A stretch of 64,000 nucleotides of DNA from Alphaproteobacteria bacterium (GTDB taxonomy: Bacteria > Pseudomonadota > Alphaproteobacteria > UBA8366). The DNA is taken from assembly GCA_021774335.1 (NCBI GenBank), contig JAJFJD010000059.1, positions 1 to 64,000 of the forward strand. The letters are read 5' to 3'. The translations under genes and the position numbers were made by a program. Each line of letters starts with the position of its first letter. Within the stretch, counting starts at the first letter, position 1. The notes beneath the pieces are model-generated. The model did not search any database. It was not told where the DNA came from and saw only the letters and a program-made list of their open reading frames with translations. Below, piece after piece: positions 1 through 8,504 of the stretch.

Positions 1-2
1 AG

Positions 3-78
<76 letters not shown>

Positions 79-195
79 ATCCTGGGCGCGGCGCTTAAAT
101 CACGGGGATTGGGATTTCCCGCCGCCGCATGCGACCGCCGCGGCGAATGGTCGCCACGGCATCGGTGTTTGACTTAACGGAAGGGTGACTAGGGA

Positions 196-218
196 CGCAA
201 GGGAAAAATCCCCTTGCG
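196..218 (-). terminator. Possible terminator hairpin downstream of the TIGR02300 gene
   Basis: The 8-bp inverted repeat CGCAAGGG (196-203) / CCCTTGCG (211-218) has a 7-nt A-rich loop and begins 9 nt past the stop of the leftward TIGR02300 gene. There is no clear T-run after the stem on the minus strand, so its function as an intrinsic terminator is inferred from position. Confidence 0.4.
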
Positions 219-226
219 AAAACAGG

Positions 227-616
227 TCACTCGGTGCCCTTCTCCTTGTCGACGCCGCCCGCGATTTCGTTCAACTCGCCGTCGTCCGACAGATCGCTGG
301 CATCTTCGAGCACGCTGTCGTCCTCGTCGTCCGCCACGTCCTCGATTTCCACGTCGTCGGCAAGATCCGCGTCGTCGTCGCTTTCTTCAGCCTTTTTGGC
401 CGCCGCCGCTTTGGCAGCCAACGCTTTGGCCGCAGCCGCGGCCTTGGCCTTTGCATCCGCCGTCTGCGAGTTGCGCGACCGCTTCAAGCGGGTCACCGCC
501 TCCGGATCGAAGACTTCCTCGCATTTCGGACAAATGATCGGATTTTTTTTCAGGTCGTAAAAACGGGCACCACAGCTCGCGCATAAGCGCTTGATGCCCC
601 ATTCAGGCTTCGCCAC
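227..616 (-). CDS. TIGR02300 family protein (FYDLN-type zinc ribbon with acidic tail)
   Basis: This 129-residue protein has two parts. Residues 1-45 hold a zinc-ribbon-like segment with two CxxC pairs (CASC and CPKC) and the family signature RFYDLKKNP. The rest is low complexity: an Ala/Lys-rich stretch and then a long Asp/Glu-rich tail. This architecture defines the TIGR02300/FYDLN_acid family, which is near-universal in Alphaproteobacteria and has no established function. The gene lies between tRNA-Ala and aroA and is transcribed divergently from aroA; aroA commonly neighbours this family. The Zn-binding role is inferred from the cysteines. Confidence 0.9.
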   Translation of the reverse strand: MAKPEWGIKRLCASCGARFYDLKKNPIICPKCEEVFDPEAVTRLKRSRNSQTADAKAKAAAAAKALAAKAAAAKKAEESDDDADLADDVEIEDVADDEDDSVLEDASDLSDDGELNEIAGGVDKEKGTE

Positions 617-784
617 GTCCGTCTCCTTGGTTGCGCCCGATTAGAGTGCGCGTGCCAATTGCCACGATCACTGCGCGGGGGCAAGCCAAATTTTCGATCT
701 CGGCCTCATATTGCACTGCCATCTAGGCCAGCGGGCCCGCTTTGTGGTAGAGACAGCCGCCAGCAACCGACCGGCGGACCGCCC

Positions 785-2137
785 GTGCAATCACTGACAG
801 CCTATCCGAAACACCCGCTTTCCGGCACCTGCCGCGTGCCCGGCGACAAATCGATCTCCCATCGGGCTGTTCTGCTGGGCGCGTTGGCCGTCGGCACAAC
901 CCGGGTGACCGGCCTGTTGGAGGGCGAAGACGTGCTGCGAACGATCGCGGCGATCCGCGCGCTTGGCGCCAGCGCCGAAAAGGACTCTGACGGCAGCTGG
1001 CGGATCGACGGCGTCGGCATTGGCGGCCTCAGCGAACCGGACGATGTGCTCGACATGGGCAATTCCGGCACCGCCGCGCGGTTGCTGCTCGGCGTGCTGG
1101 CCGGCCATCCTATCCGCTGTTTCATGACCGGCGACCATTCGCTGCGGTCGCGCCCGATGGACCGCGTCGCCATCCCGCTGCGCCAGACCGGTGCCGTCAT
1201 CGATACGCGCGAGGGCGGCCGCATGCCACTGACGGTCGTCGGCGCCACGGATCCGCTGCCGATCACCTACACGCCGCCGGTCGCGTCGGCGCAGGTCAAA
1301 TCAGCGGTGCTGCTCGCCGGGCTGAATGCGCCGGGGCAAACGACGGTGATCGAGCATCGCCCAACCCGCGACCACACTGAGCGTATGATGGGACATTTCG
1401 GCGCCGATCTGCATATCGAAGAGACGGCGGACGGCACAGTGATCACCTTGACCGGCCAACCGGAACTGACCGCTGCCGACATCGACGTCCCGGCGGATAT
1501 CAGTTCGGCGGCCTTTCCCTTGGTCGCCGCCCTGCTGACGGAAGGCTCGGCGGTGACCTTGCCAGGCGTCGGCCTGAATCCCGGACGCGCCGGCATCGTC
1601 CAGACCCTGCGCGACATGGGCGCCAATATCGAAGAAAGCAATCCGCGCACCGCCGGCGGCGAGCCGGTCTGCGACCTGGTGGTGCATCCGGGCCAACTAC
1701 GCGGCATCGAGGTTCCCGCCGAGCGCGCGCCGTCGATGATCGACGAATACCCGGTGCTCGCCGTCGCGGCAGCCGCCGCGGAAGGCCACACCGTCATGCG
1801 GGGCTTGGCCGAACTGCGGGTCAAGGAAAGCGACCGCCTTGCCGCGATGGCCGCCGGACTGGCCGCCTGCGGCGTCGCCGTCGAAGAAGGCGAAGACAGC
1901 CTGACCGTGACCGGCGTCAACGGCGTCCCGGCCGGCGGCAACAATGCGCCGGTGGAAACCCATTTCGATCATCGGATCGCCATGAGCTTCATGGTCCTCG
2001 GCACCGTCGCCGCGGCCCCGGTCACGATCGACGACGGCACCGCCATCGCCACCAGTTTTCCCGACTTCATCGACCTGATGAACGGCCTTGGTGCGGATAT
2101 TCGCGCCGGCGGAGCCGACGCGGACGAGACACCATGA
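785..2137 (+). CDS. aroA: 3-phosphoshikimate 1-carboxyvinyltransferase (EPSP synthase), class II-like
   Basis: It transfers enolpyruvyl from PEP to shikimate-3-phosphate, the sixth step of the shikimate pathway. The GTG at 785 gives 450 residues beginning VQSLTAYPKHPLSG, the usual family length; the frame is open upstream to 659, but the extra residues do not look like the family. Motifs visible are VPGDKSISHR, LLEGEDV, LDMGNSGTAAR, ASAQVKSAVLLAGL, RAPSMIDEYP and LRVKESDRL. Their wording resembles the CP4-like class II enzymes rather than E. coli AroA. The loop equivalent to CP4 GNAATG reads GNSGTA, so it carries Gly rather than Ala at the position tied to glyphosate insensitivity in CP4. The stop overlaps the cmk start by 4 nt. 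Confidence 0.97.
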   Translation: MQSLTAYPKHPLSGTCRVPGDKSISHRAVLLGALAVGTTRVTGLLEGEDVLRTIAAIRALGASAEKDSDGSWRIDGVGIGGLSEPDDVLDMGNSGTAARLLLGVLAGHPIRCFMTGDHSLRSRPMDRVAIPLRQTGAVIDTREGGRMPLTVVGATDPLPITYTPPVASAQVKSAVLLAGLNAPGQTTVIEHRPTRDHTERMMGHFGADLHIEETADGTVITLTGQPELTAADIDVPADISSAAFPLVAALLTEGSAVTLPGVGLNPGRAGIVQTLRDMGANIEESNPRTAGGEPVCDLVVHPGQLRGIEVPAERAPSMIDEYPVLAVAAAAAEGHTVMRGLAELRVKESDRLAAMAAGLAACGVAVEEGEDSLTVTGVNGVPAGGNNAPVETHFDHRIAMSFMVLGTVAAAPVTIDDGTAIATSFPDFIDLMNGLGADIRAGGADADETP

Positions 2138-2784
2138 TCATCGCGCTCGACGGGCCGGCGGCCTCGGGCAAAGGCACGCTCGCAAAACGGCTCGCCAAAC
2201 ATTTCGGCTTCGCGCATCTCGATACCGGCAAGCTGTATCGTGCGGTCGGATTGGCCGTCTTGCGCGCCGGTGAAGACCCGGAAGACGCAGATGCCGCCGA
2301 ACGCGCCGCCACCGCGCTAACACCGTCCGGCCTGGATAATCCCGCGCTCGCCGGCGATGACGCGGCGGTCGCCGCCTCCAAAGTCGCGGCGATTCCGGCG
2401 GTCCGGGACGCACTGTTATCCTTTCAACGCCGCTTCGCGGAAAGCCCGCCCGATGAGGCCGCAGGGGCGGTGATTGACGGGCGGGACATCGGCACGGTCG
2501 TCTGCCCGGGAGCCCCGGCGAAATTGTTCGTCACGGCAAGCCTGGAAATCCGCGCAGAACGGCGTCATAAAGAGTTGCTTGGACGGGGCGAGACCAGTAT
2601 ATATGCGCGCGTCCTGCAGGACCTTACGGAACGTGACGAACGGGATTCAAATCGCGCCGTTTCGCCGTTACTCGCGGCAGACGATGCGAAAGTGCTGGAT
2701 ACCAGCACTTTGGACCCCGATGCGGCATTCGCCGCTGCATTGGCGTATGTGGAGAAACGCCTAAAAGACGCCTCCAACCGCTGA
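2134..2784 (+). CDS. cmk: Cytidylate kinase
   Basis: It phosphorylates CMP and dCMP with ATP in pyrimidine nucleotide salvage. The 216-residue protein starts MIIALDGPAASGKGTLAKRL, giving the P-loop GPAASGKGT; further CMP kinase motifs are HLDTGKLYRAV and VIDGRDIGTVV, and an arginine-rich lid follows around residues 145-170. Length is typical for the short form. The ATG overlaps the aroA stop (ATGA), indicating translational coupling. The aroA-cmk-rpsA order is widespread in Proteobacteria. Confidence 0.97.
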   Translation: MIIALDGPAASGKGTLAKRLAKHFGFAHLDTGKLYRAVGLAVLRAGEDPEDADAAERAATALTPSGLDNPALAGDDAAVAASKVAAIPAVRDALLSFQRRFAESPPDEAAGAVIDGRDIGTVVCPGAPAKLFVTASLEIRAERRHKELLGRGETSIYARVLQDLTERDERDSNRAVSPLLAADDAKVLDTSTLDPDAAFAAALAYVEKRLKDASNR

Positions 2785-2950
2785 TACCCTGCTGGACACG
2801 TAAGGCTGCAAGACGAAGCCTTTGGCTTGCCGGAGCGGAAACGCGCAAGGCGGCCGGGCGCTAATTCAAATGTGGATGAAGACCGCCGGACACAACCGGC
2901 TGGCATGCAAAACAATAGATTAGGTTCGACGGAAAGGAACGATAGATAGC

Positions 2951-4771
2951 ATGGTTGCTGACGCTGCTCAGAAAGAGAGTTTTGAAGACCTTCTGAATGA
3001 ATCGCTCGGGTCGAGTGACGGGCTGGAAGGCACTGTTCTAAAAGGATTGGTCATCGCGGTTGAGAATGACTTCGCGCTGGTCGATGTGGGCCTTAAATCG
3101 GAAGGCCGCGTCGCGCTGAAGGAATTCTCCTTGCCCGGACAGAAGTCCGAGCTGAAAAAAGGCGACACGGTCGAGGTCTTCCTCGAGCGGATGGAAGACA
3201 AGAACGGCGAAGCCGTCCTGTCCCGCGAAAAGGCGCGCCGCGAGGAAGCCTGGATCGAACTGGAAAAAGCCTTCAACGACACCGAACGTGTCACCGGCAC
3301 CATCTTCGGCCGGGTCAAGGGCGGCTTCACTGTCGACCTGCAAGGCGCCGTCGCCTTCCTGCCGGGCAGTCAGGTGGATATCCGCCCGGTCCGCGACGTC
3401 ACGCCGCTGATGGGCACACCGCAACCGTTCCAAATCCTCAAGATGGACCGCAGCCGAGGCAATATCGTCGTCTCGCGCCGCGCCGTTCTCGAGGAAAGCC
3501 GCGCCGAACAGCGCAGCGAACTGATCGAGAGCCTGCGCGAAGGCCAGGTGCTCAAGGGCGTGGTCAAGAACATCACCGACTACGGCGCCTTCATCGACCT
3601 CGGCGGCGTCGACGGCTTGCTGCATGTCACGGACATTGCGTGGCGTCGGATCAACCATCCGTCGGAAGCCTTGCAGATCGGCGAGACCATCGAAGTGCAG
3701 GTCATCCGCTTCAACCCGGAAACCCAGCGCATCAGCCTCGGCATGAAGCAGCTTGAGGCGGATCCGTGGGAAGGCGTCGACGCGAAATACCCGATCGGCA
3801 CCAAGTTCACCGGACGCGTCACCAACATCACCGACTACGGCGCTTTCGTGGAACTGGAATCCGGCATCGAAGGCCTGGTCCATGTCTCCGAAATGAGCTG
3901 GACCAAGAAGAACGTGCATCCGGGCAAGATCGTATCGACGAGCCAGGAAGTCGAAGTCATGGTCCTGGACGTGGATGCGCAGAAGCGCCGGATCAGTCTT
4001 GGCCTCAAGCAGTGCTCGGGCAACCCGTGGGATTCCTTCGCGGCTCAGTTCCCGGTCGAAACCGAGGTCGAAGGCGAGGTCAAGAACATCACCGAGTTCG
4101 GTCTGTTCGTTGGCCTGCCCGGCGAAATCGACGGCATGGTCCATCTGTCGGATATCGACTGGAGCCGGCCGGGTGAGCAAGCCATTGCCGACTTTAAGAA
4201 AGGCGATATGGTCAAGGCCAAGGTTCTCGACGTGGACGTGGTCAAGGAACGCATCAGCCTCGGCATCAAGCAGCTCGGCGACGATCCGTTCGCATCCGGC
4301 ATCGAAGGTGTCCGCAAGGGCCAGACGGTAACCTGTACGGTAACCTCCGTCGTCGACAACGGTATCGAAGTGTCGGTAAACGACAGTGTGCACGGCTTTA
4401 TCCGCAAGACCGACCTTTCCTCCGACCGCTCGGAACAGCGGCCGGACCGGTTCGCGACCGGCGAGAAAGTCGATGCCAAGGTCATCGCGATCGACAAGTC
4501 GAACCGCAAGCTCAACCTGTCGATCAAGGCGCGTGAGTTTCAGGAAGAGAAGGAGGCAATGGCCGAATACGGCAGCTCCGATTCCGGCGCCTCGCTGGGC
4601 GATATCCTGGGCGCAGCGCTCCGGTCGAGAGAGGAATCATCCACTCAAGACGACGACGCACCCGCCGAGGCCGCTGCGGAAGCGACCGAGGAAGCGAACG
4701 AGGAACCCAAAGAGGAAGCCGCCGAAGACAAGCCGGTGGAAGAAGCCGAGGGTGACGACACCAAAAAATAG
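2951..4771 (+). CDS. rpsA: 30S ribosomal protein S1
   Basis: The 606-residue protein is built from six S1 RNA-binding repeats. The repeated wording KNITDYGAF, VTNITDYGAF and VKNITEFGLF followed by HVTDI, HVSEM and HLSDI marks consecutive OB folds. It binds mRNA and helps the 30S subunit load structured transcripts. After about residue 545 the chain becomes an Ala/Glu/Asp-rich acidic tail, making it longer than the E. coli protein; such tails occur in alphaproteobacterial S1. GGAAAGGAAC lies about 10 nt before the ATG. It is followed by a strong hairpin. Confidence 0.98.
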   Translation: MVADAAQKESFEDLLNESLGSSDGLEGTVLKGLVIAVENDFALVDVGLKSEGRVALKEFSLPGQKSELKKGDTVEVFLERMEDKNGEAVLSREKARREEAWIELEKAFNDTERVTGTIFGRVKGGFTVDLQGAVAFLPGSQVDIRPVRDVTPLMGTPQPFQILKMDRSRGNIVVSRRAVLEESRAEQRSELIESLREGQVLKGVVKNITDYGAFIDLGGVDGLLHVTDIAWRRINHPSEALQIGETIEVQVIRFNPETQRISLGMKQLEADPWEGVDAKYPIGTKFTGRVTNITDYGAFVELESGIEGLVHVSEMSWTKKNVHPGKIVSTSQEVEVMVLDVDAQKRRISLGLKQCSGNPWDSFAAQFPVETEVEGEVKNITEFGLFVGLPGEIDGMVHLSDIDWSRPGEQAIADFKKGDMVKAKVLDVDVVKERISLGIKQLGDDPFASGIEGVRKGQTVTCTVTSVVDNGIEVSVNDSVHGFIRKTDLSSDRSEQRPDRFATGEKVDAKVIAIDKSNRKLNLSIKAREFQEEKEAMAEYGSSDSGASLGDILGAALRSREESSTQDDDAPAEAAAEATEEANEEPKEEAAEDKPVEEAEGDDTKK

Positions 4772-4811
4772 TACTGCAGCAATCCAACGCTCTGTCAGTA
4801 CAGTCGCACGT

Positions 4812-4847
4812 GAGGGCGGCCGGCGGTCGAACCGTCAGGCCGCCCTC
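4812..4847 (+). terminator. rpsA terminator hairpin
   Basis: A perfect 10-bp stem GAGGGCGGCC (4812-4821) / GGCCGCCCTC (4838-4847) lies 41 nt after the rpsA stop, with a small CGGT/ACCG stem inside its loop. Only a weak T content follows. The remaining sequence to ihfB (about 180 nt) shows no gene and probably holds the ihfB promoter. Confidence 0.7.
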
Positions 4848-5030
4848 CTGAAATCCCCGCATAAGAGAATCCGAATTCCGGTTGTTTTAGAGCTTGTTGC
4901 TTGTTGCTTGACGACCTGCATCGGCTCTGGCACGCTCTAAAAGGGGGTGGCACTAATCCGTTTGAGGGCTAGCGCACAACAATTCTGACGCGCACACGAA
5001 ACAAACGGGAATCGCATTTTTAGGGGATAT

Positions 5031-5333
5031 ATGGGTCCGATGACCAAATCACAGCTCATACAAAGAATTGCGGAACTTAATCCGCATTTATATCAAAGGG
5101 ATGTGGAACGTATTGTTTCGACCATTTTCGACGAGATCTCTGCCGCGCTCGCGGAAGGGGATCGTGTCGAACTCCGCGGTTTTGGCGCATTTTCCGTTAA
5201 AATCCGGGACGCACGGTTGGGACGCAATCCGCGCACGGGGGAAACCGTCAGCGTCGACCGGAAGGCTGTTCCGTTTTTCAAGACGGGCAAACAGCTTCGG
5301 GACATGCTAAACACGGCCCTAACCAGTTCCTGA
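5031..5333 (+). CDS. ihfB: Integration host factor subunit beta
   Basis: A DNA-bending nucleoid protein that pairs with IHF-alpha. From the second ATG (5040) the sequence reads MTKSQLIQRIAEL, the classic IhfB start. The beta-arm region GRNPRTGETVSVDRKAVPFF is the HU/IHF signature. The first ATG (5031) has AGGGG 4 nt upstream, while the ATG at 5040 has a 13-nt spacer, so the start is undecided between 100 and 97 residues. It lies between rpsA and a LapA-like gene, the conserved proteobacterial order. Confidence 0.97.
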   Translation: MGPMTKSQLIQRIAELNPHLYQRDVERIVSTIFDEISAALAEGDRVELRGFGAFSVKIRDARLGRNPRTGETVSVDRKAVPFFKTGKQLRDMLNTALTSS

Positions 5334-5416
5334 TTGCCATCCGTCGGTTACCGACCTGCCGACGATATAATCCGTTGGCAGGGCGCTAGCGGGTGCTGAA
5401 CGGATAGTCGAGTGCC

Positions 5417-5824
5417 ATGAGGCTGATTTTCTGGATCGTCGTTGTTCTTTTCGTGGTCATCACGATCGATTTCGTCATGACGAACGGGCAGCCGGTCCAA
5501 TTCGGATCCTGGTTCTTGCCCTGGAAATTCAATATTCCATCCGGTTTGGCGGTCCTTTTGGCCGTGGCGCTGGGATTGCTGATCGGCGGTTTTCTCGCAT
5601 GGACGGCCGGCGGGCGGGCGCGCCGGCGCGCCCGGCAGGCTGAACGCAAGGTCGGCGCGCTGGAACGCGAATTGAACGCCTTGTTGCAACGGGTGGAGGG
5701 GGTTGAACGCGACGCCATCTCCGTCGCCCTGCCCAATCCCACCAAAGCCGCTAATCCTGCCGACCCAAAACCATCCGCTGCGCCCGCCGCGTCCGAGAAT
5801 TCGTCGGCGGCCGGCCGGGCCTAG
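5417..5824 (+). CDS. LapA family protein (DUF1049)
   Basis: A 135-residue inner-membrane protein with two hydrophobic segments (about 1-20 and 42-64) separated by a short loop containing MTNGQPVQFGSWFLPW. A basic coiled-coil stretch rich in Arg/Glu (about 70-100) and a Pro/Ala tail follow. This matches the LapA/DUF1049 family, whose members in E. coli act with LapB in controlling LPS synthesis. The position directly after ihfB supports the assignment. A role in LPS control here is by analogy, and no LapB is in the window. Confidence 0.85.
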   Translation: MRLIFWIVVVLFVVITIDFVMTNGQPVQFGSWFLPWKFNIPSGLAVLLAVALGLLIGGFLAWTAGGRARRRARQAERKVGALERELNALLQRVEGVERDAISVALPNPTKAANPADPKPSAAPAASENSSAAGRA

Positions 5825-5827
5825 ACG

Positions 5828-6973
5828 GTGCCGGATTCCGCGGTCCGGCTTACGGACTGGCTGCACCGACGCACGATCCCCTATTGGCTTCGCCATGGCG
5901 TCGATCGCAACGACGGCGGCTTCCATGAAAAACTCGGCCCCGACCGGCAGCCGGTTTCAGACACCGGCAAACGCGTCATGGTGCAAGCGCGGCAGCTCTA
6001 TGTCGCCGCCGACCATACCCTCCTGACCGGATCGAAAGACGCCCACGATGCCGCCGACGGCGCGCTTCGCTTCATGCGCGACCATTGCCGGCATCCCGAC
6101 GGCGGCTGGCGGTTCCGCGTCGCGCGCGACGGCGGTCCGCAGGACGACACCCGTGACCTTTACGCCCATGCCTTCGTTCTGTTCGCCCTGGCCTGGCATC
6201 ACCGGCTCGATCCGAACGGCGGCGCGGCGCAGGATGCGGTGGCGACCTTGGCCTTTCTCGACGAGCATATGACACATCCCGGCGGCGGGTATCACGAAGC
6301 GCTGGATGCGGCCGGCCAACCGGCCAATGGCATGCGGCGGCAGAACCCGCATATGCATCTGTTCGAGGCTTTCCTGGAATGGATCACAATCAGCGATGAC
6401 CCGGTTTGGCGCGCCCGTGCCGATGCCATGGCGGCGCTCTTCGAGGAGCGGTTCTACGTCGACGGCACGCTACGGGAGTTTTTCGCGGATGACCTGCGCC
6501 CGTTGGACGGTGACGAAGGCCGGCTGGTCGAACCCGGCCATCATTACGAATGGTCTTGGCTGCTGCGCCGATACGGCCTGCTCATCGGCGAATCGCGTCA
6601 CACGGTAGCGGCCAACCAACTCTACCGCTTCGCCGAACGTTACGGGATCGATCCGGCCACTGGCGGGGTCATCGACTCGGTCGACTGCGCCGGCGGCATC
6701 GTTCAGGACAGCCGCCGCCTGTGGCCGCAAACCGAGGCGATCAAGGCGCATGCCGTGAGCCCGACACTACGCGCCACCGATGCAGCGGCTCGGCTGGCGG
6801 CGCAGGTCGATTCACTCTTCGCCCATCACCTCGACGGCATGCCGGATGGCGCATGGCGCGAGCATCTGGATGCGGGGGACGCGCTGTTGGTCGCGGATCT
6901 TCCGGCGTCGAGCCTCTATCATCTCGCCATGACGGCATCCGAATTACGCCGAGGCAACGCGCCGCCGTCCTAG
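5828..6973 (+). CDS. AGE family epimerase/isomerase
   Basis: A 381-residue protein with a GTG start 3 nt after the LapA-like stop. The (alpha/alpha)6-barrel family of N-acylglucosamine 2-epimerases and mannose isomerases is recognised from RDLYAHAFVLFALAW, NPHMHLFEAFLEW, EPGHHYEWSWLLRRYG and RLWPQTEAIKA. These supply the conserved His and Glu residues of the central cavity. The substrate cannot be told from sequence; mannose-6-phosphate, mannose and N-acylhexosamine activities all occur in the family. The tight coupling to lapA is unusual compared with the common lapA-trpF order. Confidence 0.88.
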   Translation: MPDSAVRLTDWLHRRTIPYWLRHGVDRNDGGFHEKLGPDRQPVSDTGKRVMVQARQLYVAADHTLLTGSKDAHDAADGALRFMRDHCRHPDGGWRFRVARDGGPQDDTRDLYAHAFVLFALAWHHRLDPNGGAAQDAVATLAFLDEHMTHPGGGYHEALDAAGQPANGMRRQNPHMHLFEAFLEWITISDDPVWRARADAMAALFEERFYVDGTLREFFADDLRPLDGDEGRLVEPGHHYEWSWLLRRYGLLIGESRHTVAANQLYRFAERYGIDPATGGVIDSVDCAGGIVQDSRRLWPQTEAIKAHAVSPTLRATDAAARLAAQVDSLFAHHLDGMPDGAWREHLDAGDALLVADLPASSLYHLAMTASELRRGNAPPS

Positions 6974-7047
6974 GGAACAAGGCCTCTTTTCCCCGCCTCC
7001 GTCGCGGTGTAAACGAAGGCACCGAAATCCGCTGGAGCTGCCGCACA

Positions 7048-7758
7048 ATGCCGAACCGCATCCTCGTTGCCCTGGACACGACCGAAACCGCGCAGGCCGT
7101 CGCCCTTTGCAAGACACTCGACGGTTTGGTCGGCGGCGTGAAATTGGGGCTGGAATTTGTGTCGGCAAACGGGCCGGACGGCGTGCGCGCCGTGACCGAT
7201 ACCGGGCAACCGCTATTCCTCGACCTAAAATTCCACGACATTCCCAATACCGTGGCCGCCGCCGTGCGCGCCGTGGTCCCGCTGCAACCCGCGATCCTCA
7301 ACGTGCACGCGTCGGGCGGCACGGCGATGATGGAAGCCGCCCGTGACGCGGCGCAGGAAACGGCCCGTGAACACGGCATGTCCGTCCCAATGACGATCGC
7401 CGTGACCGTACTGACCAGTCTGGACGACGCCGACCTGGCGTCCGTGGGTCAACGCAATCCGGCCGAGGCGCAGGCGGTGCGCCTTGCCGATCTGGCAAAG
7501 GACGCCGGGCTCGACGGCGTCGTCTGCTCGCCGAAGGAAATCCTCGCCATCCGCAAGGCCTGCGGTCCGGACTTCAAGCTGATCGTGCCGGGCATCCGCC
7601 CCTTGTGGAGTGCGACCGGCGATCAGAAACGGTTTTCGAGCCCCGCCTCCGCGGTCAAGGACGGCGCGGATTATTTAGTCATCGGCCGGCCGATCACCGC
7701 GGCCGACGACCCGGCCGGGGCTGCCCAACGGATCGCCGAGGAACTCGAAGGGTTATGA
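7048..7758 (+). CDS. pyrF: Orotidine 5'-phosphate decarboxylase
   Basis: It converts OMP to UMP, the last step of de novo pyrimidine synthesis. The ATG at 7048 gives 236 residues starting MPNRILVALDTTE; the frame is open well upstream, but that extension reads inside the AGE gene and is not family-like. The catalytic array is visible as FLDLKFHDIPNTV (Asp-x-Lys-x-x-Asp), and IVPGIRP and IGRPIT are phosphate-binding elements. The stop overlaps the trpF start by 4 nt, so pyrimidine and tryptophan genes are translationally linked here. Confidence 0.96.
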   Translation: MPNRILVALDTTETAQAVALCKTLDGLVGGVKLGLEFVSANGPDGVRAVTDTGQPLFLDLKFHDIPNTVAAAVRAVVPLQPAILNVHASGGTAMMEAARDAAQETAREHGMSVPMTIAVTVLTSLDDADLASVGQRNPAEAQAVRLADLAKDAGLDGVVCSPKEILAIRKACGPDFKLIVPGIRPLWSATGDQKRFSSPASAVKDGADYLVIGRPITAADDPAGAAQRIAEELEGL

Positions 7759-8402
7759 CCGTTCGCGCCAAGATCTGCGGCATCAACGATCCGGTCGCGA
7801 TGGAAACCGCGCTCGACCACGGCGCGAGCCATGTCGGGCTGGTCTTTTATCCGCCGAGTCCCCGCGCCGTGACGCCGGACACCGCCGGGGCCCTTTCGGC
7901 GATCGCCGACGGCCGCGCCGTGCGCACGGGGCTCTTCGTCGATCCGGATGACGCGACGATCGACGCGGTCTTAAAAGCGGCAACGCTCGATCTGCTGCAA
8001 CTGCACGGCGCCGAATCGCCGGGCCGGGTGAGCGAATTGCGGCGCCGCACGGGATTGAAAATCATGAAGGTCATTCGCGTCGGCGCGGCATCCGATATCG
8101 ACCGGACCGCGGACTATTTGGACGTCGCCGACTGGCTGATGTTCGACGCCCTGCCACCGAAGGACATGAAGAACGCACTGCCCGGCGGCAATGCTGTGTC
8201 CTTCGACTGGACCCTGCTCGCGGATCGTGACTGGCCGCTACCGTGGATGCTCGCCGGTGGCCTGACGGTCGAAAACGTCGCCGAAGCGGTCCGTCTGTCG
8301 GGCGCGCAGACGGTCGACACGTCCTCCGGCGTCGAGGACACCCCCGGCCGTAAGAATCCCGACAAGATCCGAGCATTTCTGGAGGCGGTTGCCGCCCTTT
8401 AG
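7755..8402 (+). CDS. trpF: Phosphoribosylanthranilate isomerase
   Basis: It catalyses the Amadori rearrangement of PRA to CdRP in tryptophan synthesis. The 215 residues start MTVRAKICGIND, where Cys8 in KICGI is the catalytic base; the general acid Asp lies in the segment WLMFDALPP. Other signatures are HVGLVFYPPSPR, LQLHG and AGGLTVENV, with DTSSGVE for phosphate binding. It is coupled to pyrF by an ATGA overlap and followed about 100 nt later by trpB. Confidence 0.96.
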   Translation: MTVRAKICGINDPVAMETALDHGASHVGLVFYPPSPRAVTPDTAGALSAIADGRAVRTGLFVDPDDATIDAVLKAATLDLLQLHGAESPGRVSELRRRTGLKIMKVIRVGAASDIDRTADYLDVADWLMFDALPPKDMKNALPGGNAVSFDWTLLADRDWPLPWMLAGGLTVENVAEAVRLSGAQTVDTSSGVEDTPGRKNPDKIRAFLEAVAAL

Positions 8403-8504
8403 AGGGTCTGGACTGCGCATTTTCGCTTATGGACTTGCGGCAGGCAGTGCATTATTACCCGAGTGCCGTCGATTCATTCGGATCGACACGTGACCGGAGA
8501 CACA

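Noticed and set aside
3038..4393. 451-codon minus-strand open frame inside rpsA
   Set aside because: Mirrors the S1 repeats (recurrent DVLDLAFDL-like wording arises from the repeat antisense), so it is not an independent gene.
8403..8504. Tryptophan attenuator before trpB
   Set aside because: No leader peptide with clustered Trp codons and no alternative hairpins were seen in the short gap.
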